This document shows, piece after piece, positions 39,367 through 50,019 of a stretch of DNA of 64,000 bases. The first letter of the stretch is position 1. Each line of letters opens with the position of its first letter. Under the pieces are notes generated by a model, which searched no databases, was not told the origin of the DNA, and worked only from the letters and a program-made list of their open reading frames with translations. The DNA is taken from contig OX463778.1 in assembly GCA_949825025.1 (NCBI GenBank), forward strand, positions 37,258,571 through 37,322,570, read 5' to 3'. The translations under genes and the position numbers were made by a program. The DNA is from Siphlonurus alternatus. Taxonomy: Eukaryota > Arthropoda > Insecta > Ephemeroptera > Siphlonuridae.

Positions 39367-40157
39367 ACACCTCTCTCTCTATCTATATCTGTTTTTAGTA
39401 AATACCAAGTACTACATTCGATTTTATATTATAAAACAATATTGTATATTGAATATCATTGACTCTATTGCATTTTAAATTTTAATTTAGTTTTGCGTGT
39501 TGATTTCTTAAGATACCTTGAATTCATTAAAATTATAATGCTGTGTAATTTTTATGTTACAATAATATAAATACTAATAACAGCGTTTCATAATATGTTC
39601 ATACAGAAAAGTTTTTATTTTTAAATCCTTTTATCTCGTTTTTCAGTAATTAATATTATTATACTGCCATGTATAATGAAAAGCTACATTTTATACATAT
39701 AAATATGAGAGAAGGTGATAAAAGATTTTGTATTTTATCTGCACTGTAAAAATATTTTGCAACCTTTGAAGTTTTTATTTAAAAGCTTCCTATAGTACTA
39801 ATTAATTGGTATGAGTTCTAAGTATACATCATTAATAAAATAAAAAGCTACATTACTTTTCAAATTTTTGAATATATATTTAACTAAATGTTATTTGCGT
39901 TGATTTATTCGAGTCTTTATCTATTGAAATTTCAACTTCTTGTATAAACTATTCATGCTGTGATTAAATTTTATACTTTTCTCTTAAAGTAATCTTTATA
40001 ATAGAATTGGGCGATCAATTCCGGAGGCGTTTACCGCCTCATCGGCTCTTTCCGTATAATGGATTGTGAGTTTGATGGATAATACATTCTTCTACGAAGA
40101 TTACGATTCATTGTATTCGTCATTTTTTCTGTCTAGCCATTAATTTGTTCGTTTTAT

Positions 40158-40161
40158 AATA

Positions 40162-40240
<79 letters not shown>

Positions 40241-40241
40241 A
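40158..40241. repeat. (TA)n microsatellite with interruptions
   Basis: About 80 bp, with small breaks. Confidence 0.93.
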
Positions 40242-42049
40242 TTTTATTGTGTTGAATACGCTTGTGTGAACGATTGTGTTTTCAGCTAAGCTTTAATATT
40301 TTGATGTATATGTAATGTATAATATTTGCATGAGAAGAAGAATAATGTTTGCTGTGTTGTATTTCATTCAGATTGAAATTGGGTTTAAAAACATAGGATG
40401 TAAATTGGGTATGATCGCTGCCCACTCTACCAATACAAGGTCTGCGCACTGCGAAGCGCGCGAAGAAAAATTAGTGTAAGTTGTTATATAGCATTGTAAA
40501 ATTCAAATTAAATCCAATAGAAATGAATTTTTCCTGATATTTTTACACACCAGGCATAATTTCTAAACCCCATATCTTGCCGTGTGTAAAGTTTCAAAAT
40601 TTTAAAATCACTCCTTCCATGAAAATTTCGGGGTCAAAGTTGCACATATAACTCAATGTAAAATTAAAAATCTAGAGAACTACTATTTCAAAAAAACAAT
40701 CGAGATTGATATTATAGTGCTCAGGCCTTGATGAAGTGGGCAGTGGGATGATGCTTTCTCAAGGAGCACTCGAGTGCTTTCTCAATTGTATTTTCAAATC
40801 GGGTATGTTGGTTACAGAAATATTTTGTCATTATTCCTCAGTGTATTTGAATAATTTTCATTAATAGTTTAATGGTTGAATTAAAATATTCTCTTTGGTA
40901 TATGTCATATAGCCAGCCGATTATGATGCGATTATGCTAAAATAGAGTGTATCAAACTGGATTAAAATGTCATTCACTAGAATATTACGTGGAGTTTGGA
41001 AAGGATTAACTTCAACATCATACTGTGGGTCTGAAATGACGTAGATGATAAATTATATAATATATATTTATAACTTACGGTACAGTGATAATATCTGTTC
41101 AAGGTAACTAAAATTTATAATAAAATTAAATCTGTTGAAAATTATACAAGTCAAAAAGTGTAAATTTTATATAACCCACACACGTGTATTATATGTTATA
41201 AATTATTGTTTTGAAAAACAGCATTATTATTAACATTCATTCGAGCTTTTGTTAGGAGTTATAAAAAAATTTAATGGTACTAAAACGTTTTCAATAGCAA
41301 ATAGAAGAATTAATTATTTCCCTGCATGATAAATAATAAAGCTACTCTGTATTTTACAATACACAATTTACCAAAAAATGAGAAAAAGTTTATTTACAGT
41401 GATCATGTGTACCCATGTACTCTTTGTTAACAAATTGGTGATGAACTATCATTTGTTACATATTTTATATATAATTATTTGAATGTCATGTATAGTATGT
41501 GATGTATTATTTAAATAACATAATTCTAGTAACTGAATGCTATGCGCGGAGACATACTTGAGTCTTCAGGTAACTAGCTAACTATTTAATAAAATTTAAT
41601 TATAAAAATTGTAGTAAAGGCTATCTTGAAATAACCTATAACATTATTATGTATTATTTTTTTTACTTGCTTTCCAATGCAGATCCCGTGTTTTTAATAA
41701 ATGTTAAAAAATATCACGTTTCTCTATCTTGATGTGTAAATATAAAATAAGAAGTATACTCTTATATAGAACAATAAAAACATGATTTAAGTGAAATTAT
41801 ATAAATTTTAAATGAAGTTATTCCATGCTCGAGCTGTATTTTTATCTGTTAAAGTCTTAGCTATAAAATATAATGTATTATTATATTTGTACAGTATAAT
41901 TCTTGTTGTTTTCTAGTTAAGGTTAGCTTATAAAATCATTCTACAAAGCGATGATTACTATATATTCATACAGGAAAATCGTATAGATACACGGGGACAG
42001 TCTTTGTTAATTGAGCTCTCATAAAGACAGCACTGTCGGAGTAACTGAC

Positions 42050-42253
42050 CTCTGACGAGGGTGAGAATGCCGAGCGGCATGACGAGTACTGCCACCATGA
42101 GGTCGGTGATAGCGAGCGACATGAGGAAGTAGTTGGTCACGTTCTGGAGACGCCGCTCCCAGCTGATGGCCAGGCACACGAGGATGTTACCCGCCGCCGT
42201 GGCCACCACCAACGCCAGCGCCAACAACGCCCAGTAGTTCGGTGGCGCATCAC
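42050..42253 (-). CDS. 5-HT2B: 5-HT2B exon 2: TM1, ICL1 and TM2
   Basis: The acceptor ends TTTTCAG and the donor is AGAG|GTCAGT, both phase 1. The exon encodes GDAPPNYW, TM1 with the AAGNILVCLA core (Asn1.50), an ICL1 containing WERRLQNVTNYF, and TM2 with SLAITD (Asp2.50) and VMPLG. It stops in ECL1 at LTLVRG. The junction Gly with exon 3 yields LVRG-FFPLPSEYC, the typical 5-HT2 ECL1 to TM3 sequence. The intron position equals that of the paralogue at 63426. Confidence 0.95.
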
Positions 42254-42508
42254 CTGAAAACACAACACGGGGGTGGTTACTGCAGTAAAGTGACATTCAC
42301 TCAACTTGCTAAACTTGAATGAATTGCAGCTTCAAATGTACCGAAATGTTGTGAATCGGATCTCTAACCCCCGAATATTAGACCAACCGTATATACTGCC
42401 AACTTAACTTACGACCTTACCGAAAGGTGAGCTATAATGTATTATATTATTTATGTATTGAGATAGTAGACAAAGATGGTACAGTATTTAGACTACATTT
42501 CTATTACC

Positions 42509-43070
42509 AGGGTAATGGGGAATTCTCCTACCTTTGTTTTAATTTTTTTTCAAATGCTCTATGCCTTGAAATTAAATGTCCCAAAACAAAAAAGTTTAAA
42601 TTTTCAAAATTGGAGACAAGGGAATTTTTTAAAAATCTTCCTTCTTTTGAATTTAGCGCCAAAACATGACGTAGAAACTGCCTAGCAGGCGAAATTTTCC
42701 TGCAATAAATTTATATTTTCGATTATCACTCTTAAAATAAACTGATATAAGAGAAAAAAACTATTGATACTAGAGTAGAAAAACCCGCTGATTTCGATCG
42801 TGTTACTAAAATTTATAGCCAATCACTCCTTGACGCTTAAACTATGATATCAGCCAGTTGTTGTGTGTTAACTAGGGAGTTTCTACTTCACAATTTTCAG
42901 GTTTGCGCGCGGGTTGCATACTTTGCCCCTATTCTAATAATCCCTTCAGAGTCCCCAAATTTGAGTTAAAAAAGTTGAAACTTAAGTCAAACTTATTGTT
43001 AATATGTACCCTATCATAATATAGTAGTTAAATTAAAATTTGAGTTGTAAGAGAATTCCCCAATGGGGCC
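42509..43070. mobile_element. Possible MITE with (G)GNNATGGGGAATTCTC ends
   Basis: GGTAATGGGGAATTCTCCTAC at the left is matched by GTAAGAGAATTCCCCAATGG at the right in inverted orientation. About 560 bp; the internal DNA is unremarkable. Confidence 0.5.
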
Positions 43071-43370
43071 AATTTAATTATGGAATGCAGCGTCAATATA
43101 CAACATATATAATTGTATGGATGTGTATACAGAGTATATATTATAAAAATCATATTGAAAGCATTGAAAAAACGTGACTAACGATAATACAACATTATTG
43201 GATAGAAGACTTTGTTTTAGAAATATGATACCTTTGATAATGCAAATAAAGCTATTGTTATACCTACTCTCGAATTTCATTTTGAAAAGGAATTAATTTA
43301 TTTTATATTGATACACATGATATTTGGTGTTCCGTCAAAAACGAATAACTCATTTTATCGCGTCCTCTCA

Positions 43371-43510
43371 AAAACGACTAACTCGTTTTATCGCGAGCCG
43401 AGATGGTCGCTTTTGCACAATAGGTTTCCAGGTGTACATTTTTTTATACCTGGAAACCCATAGTGCAAAACCGACCATCTCGGCTCGCGATAATACGAGT
43501 TTGTCGTTTT
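43371..43510. mobile_element. Near-perfect foldback hairpin, ~64-bp arms
   Basis: Arms 43371-43436 and 43447-43510 are inverted copies with about five mismatches and a loop of ~10 nt; both contain TCGCGAGCCGAGATGGTCG. A second AACTC(A/G)TTTTATCGCG copy precedes it at 43347-43362. It is in intron 1 of 5-HT2B. It could be a foldback MITE or a source of hairpin RNA. Confidence 0.75.
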
Positions 43511-43537
43511 ATTATAGTTCTTCAGAGAATTTTCATA

Positions 43538-43542
43538 TTATA

Positions 43543-43612
<70 letters not shown>

Positions 43613-43638
43613 CAAACCCTATTGGGTACTTCTATTTA

Positions 43639-43692
<54 letters not shown>
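43538..43692. repeat. Compound (AT)n / T-run / (TA)n
   Basis: AT units, then about 30 T at 43578-43609, then a second (TA)n at 43642-43691. It directly follows the hairpin at 43371-43510. Confidence 0.93.
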
Positions 43693-43697
<5 letters not shown>

Positions 43698-44054
43698 ATA
43701 AATATATTATAATGTTTATATAAATTTATTGATGTAACATATTTATGAAGTTCACGAAAAGAAAACAATGCTTACAAAGACTACTTAGATAAGACTATAT
43801 AATATGACTTAAGACTTTATATAGGAGTAAGTGAATCCAAAGAATTTCAATAATTACAAGTTTGTAAGTTAAGGTTTCGAAAGTTTTGTTCCATTTCCAA
43901 CATCTCAAATGTTTATCTTTAAGTATAGCTGCTTGGTATTTATATATTGACCAAGATTTATCGACTAAAAGGAGAGTTTGTATAATGGGGTACTGACCAG
44001 TATTTGAGTTAGCAATACTAGTAAAAAGTACTGTGAATTCTATGAAGAACGAGA

Positions 44055-44388
44055 CATTCTACGACAGTTTGCTGATTTTATATGAATTTTTTAAGCTTTT
44101 TTTTTATGACGTCACAACATTGCTTCTTAAATGTGAAAATGCATCAGTTAACATTGCTAAAATGAAAACTTATTAAGGTAGGAATTTGAAACCTTCATTA
44201 TCGTGATTCTAGCACCTAAAAACTAGCACCTAAAAACCTTGCAAATGAAGTTTTGGTTACATTTCAATATTAAGTATGGGATTTGGCAATGTTAACTGAT
44301 CTATTTTCCTATTTAAGATTCAATGTTGTGACGTCTTTTTTGAGAGGTTTTATAAATTTATATAAAATCAGGAAATTGTCGTAGAATG
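44055..44388. mobile_element. MITE with ~105-bp inverted arms
   Basis: Arms 44055-44160 and 44282-44388 share CATTCTACGACA, CTGATTTTATAT, GACGTCACAACATTG and CAGTTAACATTGC in inverted order. The left arm holds a perfect CRE. CTAGCACCTAAAAA is duplicated in the spacer. Confidence 0.75.
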
Positions 44389-47300
44389 CTGTAATAGGGC
44401 TTGTTGTTCATGAAATTCTCGTGCCTTTTGAAGTGTTGACAAAAACTTGATTTTTTTTTTTTTTTGTCAGTTCCCCATACAAATTTATCAAATTTTATTT
44501 TAAATTAAATTTTGCTCTGAATATTATGTAATGGAAATTCCCCCCTTTTATTTCTTTTTCAATACACTTTCTCATAATATGATGTAAAAAGGGTTCTCTT
44601 AACCTTTTTCATGATGCAGATTTTTATAAGATTAGTAATAATTTTATGTTTGAGTACTTGAGTGCAATCTGTGTTACATTTGTCCCTCTCTATACATTAC
44701 ATAGTTTCACATGAATTTTGAAACCAAGCGTGATGTGAGCTGAGATGATTAAAGAGATTTTTTAATTTTTTACTAAAATGTCATTCTTATGGCCATCTAA
44801 TGTGTTTTATAATGTTCACATTTTTTATACATCTAATTAAAAATCCAAAACACTTAAAACAAACGCATTTTTTTGTTAAATGTAAAGCTAACTCTTGGTT
44901 ATTAAAAAAAATAGTCCAGCACATAAAAGTTAAGCGGCGCCACAAGCACCACAGCATTAAAATTTATACAACAAATTAATTCTTGTGGCTGCCACGCCAT
45001 TGAGTACGGCGGCGCCCACCTGTAAGCTTTGCTATACGTGCAGTGTAGTAGCAGGAGGCTTTATAAGTAAAATGAGTGAAGTCGGAACAAGCCAGAGAAA
45101 CGGAATTAAGAAATAAAGCGGTATACAAATATTTATACTACTTGTGCTTCTGCAGCGGTGACGCATACGACAAAACAGCTGATAGTTGTGTGTTTCACAG
45201 ACAACGCCATAGTCACACAGAAATAGAACCAAGAAAACCACAACAGTTTAACCTTTAATTTAATATATACGGGGGATTTTTTTTAGCTTATATATTTTGT
45301 TTGTTTTTTAGGACACAATGTAAAATTTTAATTACAATTTTTTTTATAATGTTTGTGTATTTTTTGTACCTCAAATTAATTTCAATGTTTTTATTTTTAT
45401 TAATTTTCACATATCATCGTTATTTACTAAAGGATATTTATATATTTTTAACTAAATGCTTTACCGTGAAAGTCGACAACGTTCGCTCCCTGCGGTGCTG
45501 CGGCATTTTCTTTTACTTCTTTTATACTTTGCTGCCATACTTAGCTCGTTGCTGGCGTGTTGGAGGAAAGTAAACCAACTGCATGTATGCAAATTGTTTG
45601 CCAAGCTTGTATTGATATACAATACACTTTCTTTATACCATTTAAGTCAAGTTTTATTATAATTTAGTGTACATCTAAAATTTTTTTTTATTATAATTTT
45701 TTTAAATCTTTTTATAAAACCCTCTCCATTTATCGTTTCAATCTATACCATACCTTAATGGAAATTAATGAAAATGGCATATAATGTTAAACCACCCACC
45801 CTTAAACTCTATTATGCCTATGGGAAGGTATAACAAGGCGGGCGATTGTGTGTGGCTTGTACTTAGCTTGCCCATCTGGGATATATGGTATAGAGCCGGG
45901 GGATTTAAAACCGTTTGAATTAATTAAGGCTTATATATATAAGTCCGTTCTGCAGCAAGAGAGACGGGAACTATATCATATGGTTGACAGGTATTCCATC
46001 ACATTAGCACGTGCATTGATTTCTCTGTTGTTAAAAATATATATATATTATATATATTTTCATTGAAATTGACCAAACTAAAAATATATGTTAAATTTTG
46101 TCCACCGTTGTGAACAAAATTAATGACGCATATTTATACCCTTTATTTCTCTCCCTTTCCCCTGCATGTTATATTGTGGACTACATTAATGAGAGGAGTA
46201 ATTTATTCAACCGGTCGATTGAAGGTAAATAAAAAAATCCTACTTGCAGATTAAAAAATATATGTTTTCAGAGTAAATTTATATAATATGTAACCATGAA
46301 AACTAATATATAGAATTTTAATTTAAATTTTTTTATTTTGTACTAAAATTAATTAACACTTAATATGAAATATGTTTATAAAATTTAATATATTTTAGAA
46401 ATATATGCTTACGTTAAAAATATTTTATGAAAAGTACTTTTATTTTATTTATACTCTTTTTGCCAGTACTCAGTATCGCGCCGACCGTTAGTGTCAATAA
46501 TATTCTGTTGACATGACCTATTTTTCTACCGAGTGTCAGAAAATTCTAATTTTATAGACGAGAGATATGACGTTGAAACTGCATGCACACGTGTGCTTGC
46601 ATACGAATCAGAGTGACAGAATTTTAATATAAAGTTGAGTCAAGATTATGTTTATTGACACTTTCAAACTCTTATTTCTGAAAGTAAAAATTTTACTGAT
46701 TTTGCTCATGATGGTATAAACTGTACGGATACACAACTGGTCAGGATAAAATTAACTTTTTGAGATTAATTGTTGTAGATATGTGTGTTTTAATTACACT
46801 CTTGAGCATAAAGTACTTGACTGAATGCCCTTTTCATTGTTACTTATATACATTTCCAAGTGATTCTAAATATATATAATTATGTTGTATATATACGTAT
46901 ATATATATAAAAAAAATTGCATTGTGTATAAACGTGAAAGAACTTCAAAACGATTAAAATATAATTACTGCATGGTTGAGAATCGTTAATTGTTTTTCAA
47001 GAATTTCCTTTTTTTGTAACATTAAGTTTATCGCAGTGCACAATGCAAGTTGATGAACAGCGAAATAATAAGTTCAATTCAACTATAAGAGAGAAGTTAC
47101 TATATTTCCCTGTCTATATATAATCAATAAATTAAGTTATTTTAAATTCATTCTAAGTTCATATAATATGGTATCATGTTTAATTTTTAAGTTATTTACA
47201 AGTTTTTTTTTGTCTCTATATGTTGTATTATGTACAGCCACAAGAGAAATAAATAAATAAAATAAAATTGTTTATTAGCAAATTACTGTTATATCAAACA

Positions 47301-48574
47301 GATGTGCATACTACACACTCATATTTTTGCTTTTATTATAATAACTCTTTACTATCTTCCGAAATGTTGAGAATATTTTCTATTATTATATAAAATTTAT
47401 TGATTCTTATAAATTGCATTTAATTCGTAAATAAAATTACAACGCTTTATAATTATGATATTATAATTATGCAGTTTATGTAAATTTTATAAAAAGATTG
47501 TCTTAAAAATTGCTGGTTCAATTCTAAAAGTATACGTACAAGTTTCGCTCACAGAAAATCGTTTCTCCTTGCAACCCATTGAAATTGCTTTTACTGACAC
47601 TTCCGACCTTAATGCTTTTCCACTTCTTTCTTTTAACATTCAAAACCAGTAATAATGAGGGCACCACATTTTCAATATGAAAACTTTAATACAACGTGTT
47701 TTTTTTATTTATTTTTTTTATTCGTATCACTTAATAGATTTTTTTATTACAAATTTAGATTTATAATTTTTCATAGTATGTTAGTATGCACCAATATATA
47801 ACTTTATAATGCATTTCAATATACAAAATATTTTTATATACGAAGAGTATACTGAATTGATTTTGAATTTTATTGTATAAAAATTTACTTCGTTGAAAGA
47901 AGTTTTGCTTCGTCATGCGGAGTTTCTGAAATACGCTCGTGCATAGGGTGTTCTCATTTATTGGGGGTCGCAGCTGACCTCTAGAGCAGGGGGGGGGGTA
48001 TGTCAGACTTATCGTCTGTCTCCACGTTGGATGAAAATACACGTAAAGAGTTCACGGCAAACAAACTCGTCTACTGCGTCAAATATTCATGTAACTCTCT
48101 TTGAAAACTTTTGAATGCAATATGATTCAGTATTGTTTACTTTTAAACTCAATTAAAAATAAAACTGTTTTAAACACGAAAGAATATAGAATGTAATAAC
48201 GAAGAATTTTTTTTATGAAATGTTCTTTTCAAAAAGACAGCTCAGATTAAATAAAAAATAAATGCAAGTACTATATCGTATATAAATGAAAGAAATATTA
48301 CGGTAATTCACTTGTATATAACTTAAGTTTATAATAAAATAAAACATTTTAATTATGATAGTACTTACACATTTAAATGATTCCGCACTAATCTTTTTTT
48401 TTTTTTTAATATTGTAGCAATTATTTATTACATACTTAATTGAAAGCGCTCTCCTCATTAATTTTCATATTAAAATAAAATACTGCAGTGACTGAAGTCA
48501 CTGTGGTTGATGTTACGATATTATTGAGTGTAAGCCGTGTCTGTTTTAACTAACCCCTGGTGATATTTATATAC

Positions 48575-48671
48575 CTGGCCGAGCTCCATGGCCGTTGCAG
48601 TCGATGGTTGAGTTGCCGGTGCCGTTGTTGGTGAGGAGGAAGACGTGCTCGCTGACGTTACACAGGGACAT
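48575..48671 (-). CDS. 5-HT2B: 5-HT2B exon 1: initiator Met and extracellular N-terminus
   Basis: This 97-nt coding part encodes residues 1-32 plus one base of Gly33 and reads MSLCNVSEHVFLLTNNGTGN followed by STIDCNGHGARP. It has three N-glycosylation sequons (NVS, NGT, NST), as expected for an aminergic receptor N-terminus. The donor CCAG|GTATAT leaves phase 1, which joins exon 2 to make GGT (Gly). The ATG at 48671-48669 has A at -3 and is the first Met in this frame; the frame is closed by an upstream TAA. The exon is too short to stand out as an ORF. It was found by looking for a phase-1 donor upstream of exon 2, so RNA support would be welcome. Confidence 0.85.
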
Positions 48672-48744
48672 ACTTGGGGGCTCTCGGGCCACCTCGAGTG
48701 TACCGGAGCCTGCTGCAGGGGCGCCACAATATTAGGCAATCCAT
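48658..48744 (-). other. Upstream ORF of 28 codons overlapping the 5-HT2B start codon
   Basis: An ATG at 48744-48742 opens a frame beginning MDCLILWRPCSRLRY. It ends at TAA 48660-48658, just past the receptor ATG at 48671, in a different frame. If the mRNA includes this segment, translation here would suppress receptor initiation. The peptide matches nothing I know. Confidence 0.5.
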
Positions 48745-48814
48745 GAGGGCGCCGGGACGCACGACATTCAACTGTGCTTCAGGAGGAGCAGGAGTAAAAA
48801 AACTGACTGACTGA
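48672..48814 (-). promoter_or_regulatory. Putative 5'UTR and initiator of 5-HT2B
   Basis: On the minus strand, GC-rich DNA precedes the start codon. Three overlapping TCAGT pentamers (arthropod initiator-like) lie at 48814-48802, inside a CGTCAGTCAGTCAGT run. Starting there would give a 5'UTR of about 135 nt. No TATA box is seen just upstream. Inference only. Confidence 0.4.
48732..48767 (-). other. Upstream ORF of 11 codons in the 5-HT2B leader
   Basis: It reads MSCVPAPSWIA then TAA, and overlaps the first codons of the 28-codon upstream ORF in another frame. Its presence in the mRNA depends on the transcription start assumed near 48810. Confidence 0.4.
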
Positions 48815-49017
48815 CGGACGGACGGAGGGCACGCGACTGCCGGCAAGAAAAGTTTAAGAGTGGCCGCTGCCGCTACCGCCGCACTCTCGCTATAGCTACC
48901 TCGTTCGTTCGTTCGTTTCGCTAGCTGTGAGAGAGGCTTGCAACTCGCGTGTCTCTCTGAGAGTTAGGCGCACGCGCTTGCTCCCCAACTGATACTACAT
49001 ATTGTGTAGATATTACA

Positions 49018-49025
49018 TGACGTCA
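49018..49025. promoter_or_regulatory. Perfect CRE (TGACGTCA) upstream of 5-HT2B
   Basis: A full palindromic CREB/ATF site lies about 210 bp upstream of the putative start of gene 1. It is one of nine perfect copies in the window (see findings). Confidence 0.4.
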
Positions 49026-49220
49026 CATTTAATTCATCATTTTTTGAGTCATTGACCTTAATATGAATCAAAGTAATGAAATATATGTTACTTTTTTAAC
49101 GTTTTGATTACCATGTTTTCATATTATTTATGATACAGGTGTATTGAAGTTTGCAATGTCATGTTAAACTCTGTATGGACTTGAGTGTACCCCACAAGCT
49201 GCCGCCTGGCGCGTGTGTAA

Positions 49221-49244
49221 ATGTACACACAATTGTGTGTACAT
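49221..49244. repeat. Perfect 24-bp palindrome upstream of 5-HT2B
   Basis: ATGTACACACAA is followed directly by its exact reverse complement. It lies about 420 bp upstream of the putative start site, in a GC-richer block. Confidence 0.7.
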
Positions 49245-49978
49245 AAGCTTTGCAGCTAGCCTGCTTCCAGGAGCCAAGCAAGCAAGTGCCATATTGACTT
49301 TGCTCCAACAGATTATTTTGTCGTCTTTTCTACCTTAGAACGAGCAGCTCTGATTTTTGTTTTCTAACTTGCTTGTACGGCGCCAACCTCAAGTTTGTAG
49401 TACAAGGTTAGAGCAGCACCTGTGACGACTTTATAGGTGATTCGTCAGCCACTGTAAACGCAGCAGGTGCATCAAGAAAGACTGGTGCCACCCGGTGCCA
49501 ATACATCACAATTCAGGATTAAAAAAAAAAAAAAAAAAAAAAAAACGAAACTTTCTTTTTGGCTAGATTTATACGTTGTTATTCTTAAGTAATGTGATAT
49601 TGATAGACTGATGCTTGATTTCTTGTAAAAAATAATTTTATTTCATTTTCTTTAACCCAAAATCAAAGAACATTTTTTTTATTATTTTTTTTAGAACTTT
49701 TTAAACTTGAAGTTTTATTATTTGAATTTATTATGTATCATTGTACATATTTTATAACTTGCGTTCTTTTCATTTCACTAATACAGTACTATCATTTGTC
49801 TATACATTGTGAGTTGACGGTTTGCCGATAGATATCATGCCAAGATCTAAATTGCACGTCGAGAAATCAACTTGTAATGTAATTATTATTTTTTTAATAT
49901 TTTGCCGTACGATCGATGCCATCGATAGCTGTCGGAGACTTCAGTTTGTATAGCAGTTTGTTCTCAATGATCAACAAC

Positions 49979-49980
<2 letters not shown>

Positions 49981-50016
<36 letters not shown>
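49981..50016. repeat. (TTA)n microsatellite
   Basis: Twelve units. Confidence 0.95.

Positions 50017-50019
<3 letters not shown>

Larger units (their letters stand above)
30218..42049 (-). other. 5-HT2B intron 2 (11832 bp)
   Basis: The longest intron, phase 1, in ECL1. It contains MITE copy B, an ACGTG cluster at 31368-31425, perfect CREs at 33336, 34441 and 38066, and a GC-richer patch at 37150-37400 with ATGCAAAT and TATATAA. SSRs are at 33269, 33935, 38337, 39298 and 40158. Confidence 0.85.
42254..48574 (-). other. 5-HT2B intron 1 (6321 bp)
   Basis: GTATAT donor, phase 1. It contains the hairpin at 43371, the MITE at 44055, part of the element at 42509, and a GC-richer patch at 44930-45240. 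No coding exon was seen between exon 1 and exon 2. Confidence 0.8.
22576..48814 (-). other. 5-HT2B: Gene 1 span: serotonin receptor, 5-HT2beta/5-HT2B type (5 coding exons, 643 aa)
   Basis: This is a seven-helix receptor for serotonin at the plasma membrane; 5-HT2 receptors normally signal through Gq and phospholipase C. The CDS joins 48671-48575, 42253-42050, 30217-29985, 26283-26046 and 23735-22576. Every junction has GT-AG ends and matching phase (1, 1, 0, 1), giving 1932 nt. Visible landmarks are Asn1.50 (GN), Asp2.50 (LAITD), Cys110 and Cys189 for the ECL2 disulfide, Asp117 (3.32) for amine binding, DRF at 134-136, Ser5.43, Glu557 (6.30), Trp575 (6.48) in WAPFF, and NPIFY at 614-618. ICL3 is very long, about 330 residues. 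I recognise the TM3-TM7 sequence as arthropod 5-HT2beta (crustacean 5-HT2beta, fly 5-HT2B) from memory. The subtype name is less certain than the family. Confidence 0.93.

Noticed and set aside
38310..39370. FIYLF-rich frames
   Set aside because: They come from TTTA/AAAT microsatellites.
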